Source: Gynurincola endophyticus (GTDB taxonomy: Bacteria > Bacteroidota > Bacteroidia > Chitinophagales > Chitinophagaceae). From it: a DNA stretch of 64,000 bases. The notes under the pieces are model-generated. The model saw only the letters and a list, made by a program, of their open reading frames with translations, was not told the DNA's origin and did not search any database. The stretch lies in assembly GCF_003991195.1 (NCBI RefSeq), contig NZ_RCWL01000001.1, positions 310,001 through 374,000 on the forward strand. Direction: 5' to 3'. Below, piece by piece: positions 35,153-43,913 of this stretch (positions are counted from its first letter, which is position 1; the number at the start of each line of letters is the position of its first letter). Made by a program: the position numbers and the translations under genes.

Positions 35153-35156
35153 TTTT

Positions 35157-36011
35157 ATGCAAACATTTCAGGAACAATTAGATCATCTTATTCAATCGGC
35201 TTTAGCTGAAGATATTGGTAATGGAGACCACTCCACTTTATCTGCTATTCCGGCTGATGCGAAAGGAAAAGCTGTTTTGAAAATAAAGCAGGACGGTATT
35301 CTTGCCGGTGTTTCGGTGGCAAAACGAATTTTTGAAATGACCGATCCTTCTATCCGTTTTATACAGCATAAAATGGATGGAGAAGTGATGAGAAACGGTG
35401 AAATTGCCTTTGAAGTAGAAGCTCATATCCATACCATCTTACAATGTGAGCGCCTTGCCCTGAACTGTATGCAGCGAATGAGTGGAATTGCAACGCTTAC
35501 GAATGTGTATGTAAAAGCTATTGAAGGCTATAAAACACGGATTCTGGATACACGGAAAACCACTCCGAACTTCAGGTTACTGGAAAAAGAAGCCGTACGT
35601 ATTGGTGGAGGAGTCAATCACAGAATGGGATTGTACGACATGATTATGTTAAAAGATAATCATATCGATTATGCAGGAGGGCTTGAGAGTGCTATTCAAA
35701 GAGCATACGATTATGTACAACAATATCATCCGCATCTAAAAATTGAAGTAGAAACCAGAAATATTGAGGAAGTAGAGCAAGTGGTGAATTTCGGTAAAGT
35801 AGATAGAATTATGTTGGATAATTTCACACCGGAACAAATTGAAGCGGCCCTGAAAATAATTAATGGAACTATTGAAACCGAAGCAAGTGGTGGAATTAAT
35901 CTTGATAACCTCAAGTCTTATGCAGCCACCGGTGTTGATTATGTTAGTATCGGCGCATTAATTCATCAGGCAAAAAGCCTTGATCTGAGTTTAAAAGCAG
36001 TAATTGTTTAA
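35157..36011 (+). CDS. nadC: Nicotinate-nucleotide pyrophosphorylase (quinolinate phosphoribosyltransferase)
   Basis: 284 residues. It converts quinolinate and PRPP to nicotinate mononucleotide in de novo NAD synthesis. Marks: ALAEDIGNGDHST near the start, ERLALNCMQRMSGIATLT, the DTRKTTPNFRLLEKEAVRIGGGVNHRMGLYDMIMLKDNHI core, KIEVETRNIEEVEQVV and the ASGGINLDNLKSYAATGVDYVSIGAL phosphate-binding end. Length and order are normal. The SUI1-like gene follows 10 bases after its stop. Confidence 0.97.
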   Translation: MQTFQEQLDHLIQSALAEDIGNGDHSTLSAIPADAKGKAVLKIKQDGILAGVSVAKRIFEMTDPSIRFIQHKMDGEVMRNGEIAFEVEAHIHTILQCERLALNCMQRMSGIATLTNVYVKAIEGYKTRILDTRKTTPNFRLLEKEAVRIGGGVNHRMGLYDMIMLKDNHIDYAGGLESAIQRAYDYVQQYHPHLKIEVETRNIEEVEQVVNFGKVDRIMLDNFTPEQIEAALKIINGTIETEASGGINLDNLKSYAATGVDYVSIGALIHQAKSLDLSLKAVIV

Positions 36012-36021
36012 AACTACTATT

Positions 36022-36366
36022 ATGTCGAAAAAAAATAAGCCCGACCAGTTTGGTTTTGTATTTAGTACCAATCCCGATTTTCAGTTTGAAGGCGATAGTC
36101 AGGAAGCTGCTGCTACATTACCAAATGAACAACAACCGCTCAAAGTAAAGCTCGACACCAAACACAGAGGTGGAAAAGCGGTCACCTTAGTAACAGGATT
36201 TGTAGGAACACCGGAAGATCTGGAAACATTCGGAAAACAAATGAAAAACTTTTGTGGAACGGGTGGGGCGGTAAAAGATGGTGAAGCGATGGTGCAGGGT
36301 GATCAGCGTGAAAAAGTAATGCAGTTTTTACAAAAACAAGGCTATAAGAAAGCGAAGCGAATCTAG
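36022..36366 (+). CDS. yciH: SUI1/YciH-like translation initiation factor
   Basis: About 114 residues from the start MSKKNKPDQFGFVF. The SUI1/eIF1 core is KVKLDTKHRGGKAVTLVTGFVGTPEDLETFGKQMKNFCGTGGAVKDGEAMVQGDQREKVMQFLQKQGYK. The bacterial YciH family may influence initiation fidelity, but its role is only partly established. The frame opens six codons earlier (36004), overlapping nadC by 8 bases; the internal ATG at 36022 gives the usual length and a clear spacing of 10 bases from the nadC stop. Confidence 0.9.
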   Translation: MSKKNKPDQFGFVFSTNPDFQFEGDSQEAAATLPNEQQPLKVKLDTKHRGGKAVTLVTGFVGTPEDLETFGKQMKNFCGTGGAVKDGEAMVQGDQREKVMQFLQKQGYKKAKRI

Positions 36367-36372
36367 AATAAG

Positions 36373-36444
36373 TTAATAATTAAGAGTTGAATATTCAAAA
36401 CGTACTATTACAATTTTTACACTCAACTCTTAATTATTAATTCT
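36373..36444. repeat. Inverted repeat with a 20-base copy shared with the nadC upstream region
   Basis: An 18-bp perfect inverted repeat (36373-36390 against 36423-36440) with a 32-base loop sits between the convergent yciH and icd genes. The right part (36425-36444) is identical in 20 bases to 35103-35122. Confidence 0.8.
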
Positions 36445-36458
36445 CAATTTATAATTTT

Positions 36459-37910
36459 TTATTGTCCCTGAGCTAAGCTATAACCTTTTTTCTCTCCGAA
36501 CTGATTTAATAATTCAGTTGAACAGATCTTAAAGATTTCACTCGCTTTTAAAGTCAGCTCAATAGTGTCTTTTTGAGTTAACGTAATACCCTCTTTTGCT
36601 TCAAAACGGATATTAAAGCTATCTACTAAATTAGTATAAACAGAACCTGTAGGCCATACTTGTGTACCACGGTTGCTGATATTGATTAATTTGAATTTAT
36701 CAGACTCTAATTGTTTTGCTTTTTCTGCAATCGGAGCTGGTTGTTCAATGCTTTCAACGAAGAAGTCGATGCCGGCAATTTTAGTTTCTCCGTGAAAAGT
36801 GGTATCCATCATTGGGTTTTGTGTTAATTTCTCCACTTTATGTTCTATCGGCTGATTGGGCAGCAATGCTTTCGGATTCGCTTTCGGTAGTTTACCTAAA
36901 TTACCGATGATTGCATCTGAAAACTGAGTGGTATTTAATGAAGGAGTTGATTTATCTCCAAAGTCGCCGGTATGAATACCTTGTTCAAGTGTGTAGAGTA
37001 AAGCATTTTCGATTGTTGCCGCATGTTCCATTAATCCAAGGTGGCGTAACATCGCGATACCGCTTAATAAAAGTGCAGTTGGGTTAGCGATATTTTTTCC
37101 TGCGATATCCGGAGCAGTGCCGTGTACGGCTTCGAAAATACAAATATGATCACCGATGTTGGCCGACGGAGCAAATCCTAATCCTCCTACTAAACCGGCG
37201 CATAAATCGGATACAATGTCTCCCTGCAGGTTTGTTAATACAACTACGTCGAATAGGTCAGGACGCGTTACTAACTTCATACAAAGGTCGTCAACAATTA
37301 CATCATCAGCTTTCAACTGCGGATATTCTTTAGCAATTTCGTAGAATGTTTCGAGAAACATTCCGTCAGTTAATTTCATGATGTTGGCTTTGTGGCCACA
37401 AGTGATTCTGCGGGCACCTTTTTTTGCAGCCATGTCAAATGCATAACGAATTACCTGCGCACTTCCACCGCGGGTGATAAATCTGCGGCTTAATGCGACA
37501 TCATTTGTTAACATATGTTCAATTCCACCATAGGTATCTTCAATATTTTCGCGAACGATTGTTAAGTCAATAGGAATTCCAACTTTTGAAAAAACAGTGT
37601 CAACACCGTGTAAAGTCTGGAAAACACGATTGTTGGCATAAGTATTCCAGGTTTTACGTGCAGTAACATTTACAGATTTCACACCTTTACCTTTAGGAGT
37701 TTCCATTGGTCCTTTAAAAAGAATGCCCAGATTCTCAATGGTTTGTTGCGCTTCCGGAGTCATACCGTTTGAAAAACCTTTATCAAATACCCATTTCCCC
37801 ATCTCAACCACTTCATATTCAAGAGGTACATTATTCGCATTAAAAATTTTTAATACGGCTTCCATGATTTCCGGACCGATTCCGTCTCCTTTAGCTACAG
37901 CTATTTTCAT
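36459..37910 (-). CDS. icd: NADP-dependent isocitrate dehydrogenase
   Basis: 483 residues, cytoplasmic; oxidatively decarboxylates isocitrate to 2-oxoglutarate in the TCA cycle. The N-terminal ~335 residues are a standard isocitrate/isopropylmalate dehydrogenase fold: AVAKGDGIGPEIMEAV, the substrate loop with TIVRENIEDTYGGIEH, KANIMKLTDGMF, VTRPDLFDVVVLTNLQGDIVSDLCAG and EAVHGTAPDIAGKNIANPTA. A further ~150-residue C-terminal extension (from NPMMDTTFHGETKI) is the additional domain typical of the long, Thermus-like NADP isocitrate dehydrogenases. The start overlaps nothing; convergent with yciH. Confidence 0.95.
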   Translation of the reverse strand: MKIAVAKGDGIGPEIMEAVLKIFNANNVPLEYEVVEMGKWVFDKGFSNGMTPEAQQTIENLGILFKGPMETPKGKGVKSVNVTARKTWNTYANNRVFQTLHGVDTVFSKVGIPIDLTIVRENIEDTYGGIEHMLTNDVALSRRFITRGGSAQVIRYAFDMAAKKGARRITCGHKANIMKLTDGMFLETFYEIAKEYPQLKADDVIVDDLCMKLVTRPDLFDVVVLTNLQGDIVSDLCAGLVGGLGFAPSANIGDHICIFEAVHGTAPDIAGKNIANPTALLLSGIAMLRHLGLMEHAATIENALLYTLEQGIHTGDFGDKSTPSLNTTQFSDAIIGNLGKLPKANPKALLPNQPIEHKVEKLTQNPMMDTTFHGETKIAGIDFFVESIEQPAPIAEKAKQLESDKFKLINISNRGTQVWPTGSVYTNLVDSFNIRFEAKEGITLTQKDTIELTLKASEIFKICSTELLNQFGEKKGYSLAQGQ

Positions 37911-38060
37911 AATAAATTTTTTTGTAGGGTATTTCTATGCAATGGTTAAAAATGTTGTGCAAAAGTACCACCATTGATCTAATAAATGACGTTAAAATCT
38001 GAGACAATATTTTTTAAGGGAATATTTTTTTTATCTTTAATGTATTAATGATTTTATTTA

Positions 38061-38447
38061 ATGATTTCTAAGATTTCAAAGGGAGTGAGGGTAACTGTCG
38101 AAACATTTTACCAATCCGAATACAGTAATCCTGTAGCCGGAGAGTATATGTTCGCTTATCGGATTACTATTAATAATTATAATAGTTTTCCGGTGAAACT
38201 TCATAGAAGACATTGGTATATTATTGATTCTAACGGAAGTAAAAGAGAAGTAGAAGGGGAAGGAGTGATCGGTGTTCAGCCGGTTTTGGAATCAGGAGAG
38301 CAATATCAATATGTGAGCGGGTGTAATTTAAGATCAGATATAGGAAAGATGTATGGAATATACAGTATGGAAAACTTATTCGATAAAACCTTTTTCGAGG
38401 TGCATATTCCCGTTTTCGAGATGATTGCACCATTTAAATTGAATTAA
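38061..38447 (+). CDS. apaG: ApaG protein
   Basis: 128 residues, single immunoglobulin-like beta-sandwich. ApaG marks: VTVETFYQSEYSNPVAGEYMFAYRITINNYNSFPVKLHRRHWYIIDSNG, EVEGEGVIGVQPVLESGEQYQYVSGC and GIYSMENLFDKTFFEVHIPVFEMIAP. ApaG is associated with Co2+/Mg2+ resistance and Ap4A metabolism in enterobacteria; the molecular role is unclear. It is a single gene between convergent neighbours with a strong terminator. Confidence 0.95.
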   Translation: MISKISKGVRVTVETFYQSEYSNPVAGEYMFAYRITINNYNSFPVKLHRRHWYIIDSNGSKREVEGEGVIGVQPVLESGEQYQYVSGCNLRSDIGKMYGIYSMENLFDKTFFEVHIPVFEMIAPFKLN

Positions 38448-38476
38448 AAAATCCCCAACATTGTTGGGGATTTTTT
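38446..38476 (+). terminator. Bidirectional terminator between apaG and the OPT transporter gene
   Basis: Near-perfect 14-bp stem AAAAAATCCCCAAC (38446-38459) against GTTGGGGATTTTTT (38463-38476), loop ATT. Overlaps the apaG stop codon region and lies 35 bases past the OPT stop. Confidence 0.9.
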
Positions 38477-38510
38477 AATATACACGGTTTCGATGCCGTT
38501 CTTATTATAT

Positions 38511-40556
38511 TTAATGAATTGGTGTTTTATTCTTTTTAATACCTACACTAAATAATATTGCAGCCATTACAAAGAAGAAAATTGCACCTAAAATATCATA
38601 TCCGGTTTTACCCAGAGAGTGAATGATGCCTTCTTCCACACTCCATTTACTTAATGTAGCACTGATGTTTTCAGATGCCATCAGGAATGCAACGATTACG
38701 CCTGCCAGGGCTCCACCTGCCACTAAGCCGGTAGCAAAAAGATTTCCTTTGCGAAGGTCTTCTTCCTCGTTGTCCTGTTTCTTTTTGGCTAGTTTACCAT
38801 CTACCATTGCTCTAACTGCTCCACCGATAAATATAGGTAATGTTGTTGCTAATGGTAAGTATAATCCGATTGCAAAAGAAAGTGCTTTAATTCCACACAG
38901 TTCTACTACTATCGCAATGAAAATACCAACGATGATATATTGCCAGTCCAGATTTTGTGATTGAATTCCTTTAATCAGGGTTGCCATTAATGTTCCTTGC
39001 GGTGCAGGGAATTTGCTGGTTCCGATAGCGTGGTGAATTCCTTCTGAAATCATTTCAGGAGTTGGAGTATCTAATACTTTAATCGTAATACCAATTGCTA
39101 CAGCGGAAACAATTGCTCCGATAAATAATGCGATCTGCTGATATTTTGGAGTAGCACCTAATATAAAGCCGGTTTTTAAATCTTGTGAAGTGGCTCCTGC
39201 ATTCGCAGCAGCAATACAAATCAAACCGCCTACTACGAGCGCCATCGGTTCAAACACTTTACCGGTCCAGCCAACAGCTACGAAGATCAAACAGGTTCCC
39301 ATTAATGTAGCGATCGTCATACCACTGATCGGGTTGTTTGAAGAACCGATTAAACCAACTATTCTTGAAGAAACGGTTACGAAGAATGCACCGAATACCA
39401 CTACCAGCAGTCCGATTACCAGTTTTGACAAAAATCCTTCTCCCGGAAGAATCGGAATCAGGGCGATTAATCCGACTAATACAAGGCTGCCGATTCCTAC
39501 TACTTTCAATGAAAGGTCTTGCTCTGTTCTTAATTTAGTGGTAGACGTATCACCTTGTTTTAAAGATTGTACACTGCCTTTAAAGGATGTGATAATAGTA
39601 GGAACAGTTTTGATTAATGTAATAAAACCTCCGGCAGCAACGGCTCCTGCACCTACCTGACGTAAATAGCCATAGTAAATGGCCTGAGAGAAGTCGTTGA
39701 AGGTTTGCGCTTCTGCATTCCAACCTCCCGGTCCGCCACTGATATTCAGGTCTTTTAAATAACCTAAACTCATCAATTGCTGTGCAATTGTTTCCGGAGG
39801 AACAACCGTTGATAATAATGGAATGAATACAAACCAGCAGAGAACGCTACCCGCAACCAGTACTCCGGCAATTTTAGGCCCTACGATATAACCGACCCCT
39901 AAATATTCCGGTGTTACTTCTCCGGTTAATTTAGCGGAAGGGAAAAACTTATGTGTTTGTTTGGTCATGAACGTCGGTGTTTCCGAAATTACGTGCATGA
40001 TTTTCTGAAAAAATGCATAGATGAAAGCTACTCCTAAACCGAAGAACGCGGTTTTTGCCAGGTCTCCGCCTTTTTCTCCGGCTTTTAATACCGAAGCACA
40101 AGCGGTTCCTTCAGGATAAGGTAATGTTTCATGTTCTTGTACAATTAGCGGCTTTCTTAAAGGGATCATCATTAAGGTACCCAGAATTCCACCAATTACC
40201 GCCAGCACAAAAATGGTCATGTAATTGAAATAATCAGCACTGGCCGGGTCACTCAAAAATAGAAATCCTGGTAAAGTAAATACAACACCCGCAGCGATAC
40301 TTTCACCTGCCGAACCTGTTGTTTGAATGATGTTGTTTTCAAGAATAGTCGTTCTCAAAAATAATTTACTCAATGTAATGGCCATTACTGCAATCGGAAT
40401 AGAAGCCGAAACCGTTAAACCGGCTTTTAATGCCAGATATACTGTAGCAGCGCCAAAGATGATTCCGAACATTGCACCTACCAAAATGCTTTTAATGGTT
40501 AATTCAGCCATTTTGGTTTCAGGAGCAATATGCGGTCTGAAAGCTTGATTGGACAT
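38511..40556 (-). CDS. OPT family oligopeptide transporter
   Basis: 681 residues with about 14-16 hydrophobic helices. OPT family marks: ELTIKSILVGAMFGIIFGAATVYLALKAGLTVSASIPIAV at the start, ENNIIQTTGSAGESIAAGVVFTLPGFLFL, LPYPEGTACASVLKAGEKGG, and late SFAIGLYLPLATTLPIFIGGAVRAMVDGKLAKKKQ, all characteristic of the bacterial OPT subfamily. It imports di/tri/oligopeptides, driven by protons. The adjacent POT transporter gene lies upstream on the same strand with a 177-base gap containing a hairpin. Confidence 0.95.
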   Translation of the reverse strand: MSNQAFRPHIAPETKMAELTIKSILVGAMFGIIFGAATVYLALKAGLTVSASIPIAVMAITLSKLFLRTTILENNIIQTTGSAGESIAAGVVFTLPGFLFLSDPASADYFNYMTIFVLAVIGGILGTLMMIPLRKPLIVQEHETLPYPEGTACASVLKAGEKGGDLAKTAFFGLGVAFIYAFFQKIMHVISETPTFMTKQTHKFFPSAKLTGEVTPEYLGVGYIVGPKIAGVLVAGSVLCWFVFIPLLSTVVPPETIAQQLMSLGYLKDLNISGGPGGWNAEAQTFNDFSQAIYYGYLRQVGAGAVAAGGFITLIKTVPTIITSFKGSVQSLKQGDTSTTKLRTEQDLSLKVVGIGSLVLVGLIALIPILPGEGFLSKLVIGLLVVVFGAFFVTVSSRIVGLIGSSNNPISGMTIATLMGTCLIFVAVGWTGKVFEPMALVVGGLICIAAANAGATSQDLKTGFILGATPKYQQIALFIGAIVSAVAIGITIKVLDTPTPEMISEGIHHAIGTSKFPAPQGTLMATLIKGIQSQNLDWQYIIVGIFIAIVVELCGIKALSFAIGLYLPLATTLPIFIGGAVRAMVDGKLAKKKQDNEEEDLRKGNLFATGLVAGGALAGVIVAFLMASENISATLSKWSVEEGIIHSLGKTGYDILGAIFFFVMAAILFSVGIKKNKTPIH

Positions 40557-40598
40557 ATTTTATAGTTTTACGATAAACATAAAGATGCATTAATAACG

Positions 40599-40648
40599 CT
40601 GGCTGCCTCCCCTCCGCAACAATGTTGAGGTTGGGGGGAGACAGCCAG
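40599..40648. repeat. GC-rich imperfect inverted repeat between the OPT and POT genes
   Basis: CTGGCTG (40599-40605) pairs with CAGCCAG (40642-40648), then one mismatch, then CTCCCC (40607-40612) with GGGGAG (40635-40640). No T-tract follows on either strand, so it is not a standard terminator. Confidence 0.55.
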
Positions 40649-40733
40649 AGGCGTTTAAAGGTATATATTTTTTTTCTGATAGAAGAGTCACACCTTATGC
40701 TCCTTTAAAAGTTGAACAACCTTCCTGACAGCA

Positions 40734-42455
40734 CTAGGCCAGCTCTTTTTCATTCATTTTTTTCTCCATCCAGAATGAGCAAATAAACAGGATCGCTGCC
40801 GCTACTGCACCCATGATTACGAATAAAATGAAGAAGTCAAAATTGTTATTGATCTCATATCCCAGAAAGTTTTTCGGTCCGCTGTCTGGTTTTAAGGTAG
40901 AAAGTTTGCCTGCTAATTTACTGGCCACAGCGTTTGATAAAAACCAGACACCCATTAATAAGCTCAAAAATCTGATGGGTGCTAATTGCGATACCAGTGA
41001 CATACCGATCGGCGACACACAAATTTCTCCCACTGTGTGTAATGCATACAAACTAATTAACCAGAACATAGATACTTTGGTGGTAACATCTTTTACACCG
41101 ATGGCAATAACAAGATAGCCTAATGCTAATAATAAAAGACCCAGCGCCTGCTTTTTTGGAGAAGCCGGTTCCAGCTTTTTCTTTCCTAGAAATGACCATA
41201 ATTGTGACATAACCGGTGCAAAAAGAATAATGAACAAGCCATTCACGCTGTTGAACCAACTGGCTGGTATTTCGGGTAATTCATATGGAACACCTAATAC
41301 TAAATTGTAAATACCATAACCGATAGCACCTACAGCGAGGATGGAGAAGAGAATATTATGTTCTCTGGGAATGTCCATGATTTTTCTAAGAAAGGCATAT
41401 AAAATACCGAAGATTCCAAGTATGAAGAAAACTACAAATCCGAGTTTCGTGGATATACTGATCGAACGGTCGGTATCACGTTCTGCAAATAAGGTGAGTG
41501 AAGAACCGCCCTGTTCAAATGCTGCCCAGAAGAAGATTACGAAGAATACAGCAATGAAGATTACTGAGATTTTTCCTTTTTCAACTTTTGTAAGCGAAGG
41601 GTCGGTAATGATAAGTCCGCAAATAGCTACCGGTAAGCTAAAAATTAAACATCCTACCCAGTCAATACCCTGCGATTGCCATACAAAGAATAAAACGACT
41701 GCAATACCAAACCATATCGCAAGAGATTTATAGCTGATACTAACTTTTTGCGCAGCATTCTGTGAATCTTTTTTAGCAGCATTCGGTAACACACCGATCT
41801 GAGTACCTTGCGGAGAAACGATGTATTTATTTTTAAGCCAGATAAAGTTGATCGTTCCGATAATCATTGCAATGCCTGCTGCAAAAAAGCCCCACTTGAA
41901 AAATTGTGGTAAGGCCATATTGGCGTCATCAACTTTTTCGGCCAATCCACCGCAAATAATAGGTCCGATAAAGGAACCGAGGTTAATACCCATATAGAAG
42001 ATGGTGAAAGCAGCATCCAGCCTTTTGTCGCCGGCATTGTACAGCTGACCTACCATGGTACTGATATTCGGTTTGAAAAATCCGTTTCCTAAAATAATGA
42101 AACAGAGACCGAACCACATTAAAATATTAGCTAATGATTGATCCTGATAGTTGGAGGCACTGAAGAACATAATGAACTGTCCGATTGCCATTAAAATACC
42201 ACCTGTAATGATAGATCTTCTGTTGCCCCAGAATTTGTCGGCGATATAACCTCCCAGAAGTGGAGTAAGATAAACTAATCCTGTATAACTTCCGTATACA
42301 CCATTTTGTGCATAGTCATCTCCGAAACGTAATCCGTTAATGATATATAACACGAGGATTGCTCTCATGCCGTAATAGCTAAACCTTTCCCACATTTCAG
42401 TAAAGAACAAAACGAACAATCCTTTAGGATGTTTTCCTACCGCCGTTTGACTCAT
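40734..42455 (-). CDS. POT/PTR2-family proton-dependent peptide transporter
   Basis: 573 residues, 12 or more membrane helices, MFS fold. The diagnostic POT motif EMWERFSYYGM lies at residues 20-30 (Glu20, Glu23, Arg24, proton coupling), followed by the family's GYIADKFWGNRR loop in the first half, GNGFFKPNISTMVGQLY and the second PTR2 signature FTIFYMGINLGSFIGP. It imports di- and tripeptides with protons. The C-terminal half contains FMILFAPVMSQLWSFLGKKKLEPASPKK. It is divergent from purD. Confidence 0.96.
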   Translation of the reverse strand: MSQTAVGKHPKGLFVLFFTEMWERFSYYGMRAILVLYIINGLRFGDDYAQNGVYGSYTGLVYLTPLLGGYIADKFWGNRRSIITGGILMAIGQFIMFFSASNYQDQSLANILMWFGLCFIILGNGFFKPNISTMVGQLYNAGDKRLDAAFTIFYMGINLGSFIGPIICGGLAEKVDDANMALPQFFKWGFFAAGIAMIIGTINFIWLKNKYIVSPQGTQIGVLPNAAKKDSQNAAQKVSISYKSLAIWFGIAVVLFFVWQSQGIDWVGCLIFSLPVAICGLIITDPSLTKVEKGKISVIFIAVFFVIFFWAAFEQGGSSLTLFAERDTDRSISISTKLGFVVFFILGIFGILYAFLRKIMDIPREHNILFSILAVGAIGYGIYNLVLGVPYELPEIPASWFNSVNGLFIILFAPVMSQLWSFLGKKKLEPASPKKQALGLLLLALGYLVIAIGVKDVTTKVSMFWLISLYALHTVGEICVSPIGMSLVSQLAPIRFLSLLMGVWFLSNAVASKLAGKLSTLKPDSGPKNFLGYEINNNFDFFILFVIMGAVAAAILFICSFWMEKKMNEKELA

Positions 42456-42612
42456 AATTAATAAATATTTTAATATTAAAATACATATGAATATATCTCA
42501 ATTCAAAAAAAAGATCGCCTAAAATAAGATAAAAACCGATCTGAACGAATAAAAATTGGCTAAATCGGTTTTGAATGCCGAAATTCGCACCTGAGAAAAA
42601 GTAACTACTACT

Positions 42613-43896
42613 ATGAATATATTATTATTAGGATCGGGAGGAAGAGAGCACGCTTTAGCCTGGAAACTGGCACAAAGCAAACAGTGCGATCAATTGTTTA
42701 TTGCTCCCGGAAATGCCGGCACTGCGTTGTGCGGTAAAAATGTAGCTATTAAAGCCACCGATTTTGATGCCGTTAAAAAGTTTGTGCTCGAGCAAACAAT
42801 CGGGCTGGTAGTAGTAGGGCCGGAAGAACCGTTGGTAAAAGGAATTGTAGATTTTTTCAGAAAAGATGAAGCGCTCAAAGAGGTAGTCATTATCGGACCT
42901 TCTCAATATGGAGCACAACTGGAGGGAAGTAAAGCTTTTGCTAAAAAGTTCATGGAGAAATATAATATACCGACAGCTGCCTACAAAGAATTTGATAAAA
43001 ATACTTATGCTGAAGGAATTGCTTATTTACAGCAACATCCATTGCCGATTGTATTGAAAGCCGATGGTTTGGCAGCCGGTAAAGGAGTATTGATTTGTCA
43101 ATCAAACCTGGAAGCAGTAGCAGAGTTTGAACTGATGTTGCAACAGAATAAGTTTGGAGATGCTGGTAATAAAGTAGTGGTAGAAGCTTTCTTAGACGGA
43201 ATTGAGTTAAGTGTATTTATTCTTACCGACGGAAAAGAATACGTAGTGCTTCCTGAAGCAAAAGATTATAAAAGAATAGGAGAAAAAGATAGCGGCCTGA
43301 ATACCGGTGGTATGGGCGCGGTGAGCCCGGTACCATTTGCTGATGAAGTGTTTATGAAGAAAGTAGAAGACAGGGTTATTCGTCCGACTGTAGAAGGGTT
43401 AAATGCTGAAAATATTGATTATAAAGGATTTGTGTTTATTGGTTTGATTAAAGTGGGTGAAGAACCGATGGTAATTGAATACAATTGCCGTATGGGTGAT
43501 CCTGAAACGGAAGTGGTAATGCCGAGGTTGAAAACTGACCTGGTCGATTTATTACTGGCAACTGATTCAGGAAAGCTGGGTACCATTAAAGTAGAGCAGG
43601 ATTCAAGGTCGGCCTGCACGGTAATGGCTGTAAGTGGCGGTTATCCCGGAAATTATGAGAAAGGCTTTGTGATAAGTGGTTTAGATCAGGAATTACCTGC
43701 CGATAGTTTGATTTTCCATGCAGGAACAGGTTTATCGGCCAGCGATGAGGTAGTAACCAGTGGCGGGCGGGTATTGTGTGTTACTTCTTTTGGGAATAAT
43801 ATCCCGGCAGCCGTTTCAAAATCAAGAAGCGTATTAAATAACATTGATTTTGAAGGAATGTATTACAGAAGGGATATCGGGTATGAATTTGAATAA
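42613..43896 (+). CDS. purD: Phosphoribosylamine-glycine ligase (GARS)
   Basis: 427 residues, the normal size. It condenses phosphoribosylamine, glycine and ATP in purine synthesis. N-terminal Rossmann segment MNILLLGSGGREHALAWKLAQS, then APGNAGT, VVGPEEPLVKGIVDFF, the ATP-grasp core LKADGLAAGKGV, AFLDGIELSVFILTDGKEYVVLPEAKDYKRIGEKDSGLNTGGMGAVSP and YNCRMGDPETEVVMPRL. The TDO gene follows after 17 bases on the same strand, so both are probably co-transcribed. Confidence 0.97.
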   Translation: MNILLLGSGGREHALAWKLAQSKQCDQLFIAPGNAGTALCGKNVAIKATDFDAVKKFVLEQTIGLVVVGPEEPLVKGIVDFFRKDEALKEVVIIGPSQYGAQLEGSKAFAKKFMEKYNIPTAAYKEFDKNTYAEGIAYLQQHPLPIVLKADGLAAGKGVLICQSNLEAVAEFELMLQQNKFGDAGNKVVVEAFLDGIELSVFILTDGKEYVVLPEAKDYKRIGEKDSGLNTGGMGAVSPVPFADEVFMKKVEDRVIRPTVEGLNAENIDYKGFVFIGLIKVGEEPMVIEYNCRMGDPETEVVMPRLKTDLVDLLLATDSGKLGTIKVEQDSRSACTVMAVSGGYPGNYEKGFVISGLDQELPADSLIFHAGTGLSASDEVVTSGGRVLCVTSFGNNIPAAVSKSRSVLNNIDFEGMYYRRDIGYEFE

Positions 43897-43913
43897 CAAG
43901 TAACGAATGCCAT

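Noticed and set aside
39190-39660. 156-codon frame on the plus strand inside the OPT gene
   Set aside because: Antisense to a well-supported membrane transporter. Long hydrophobic helices create open complementary frames; its protein is threonine/proline-rich without domain features.
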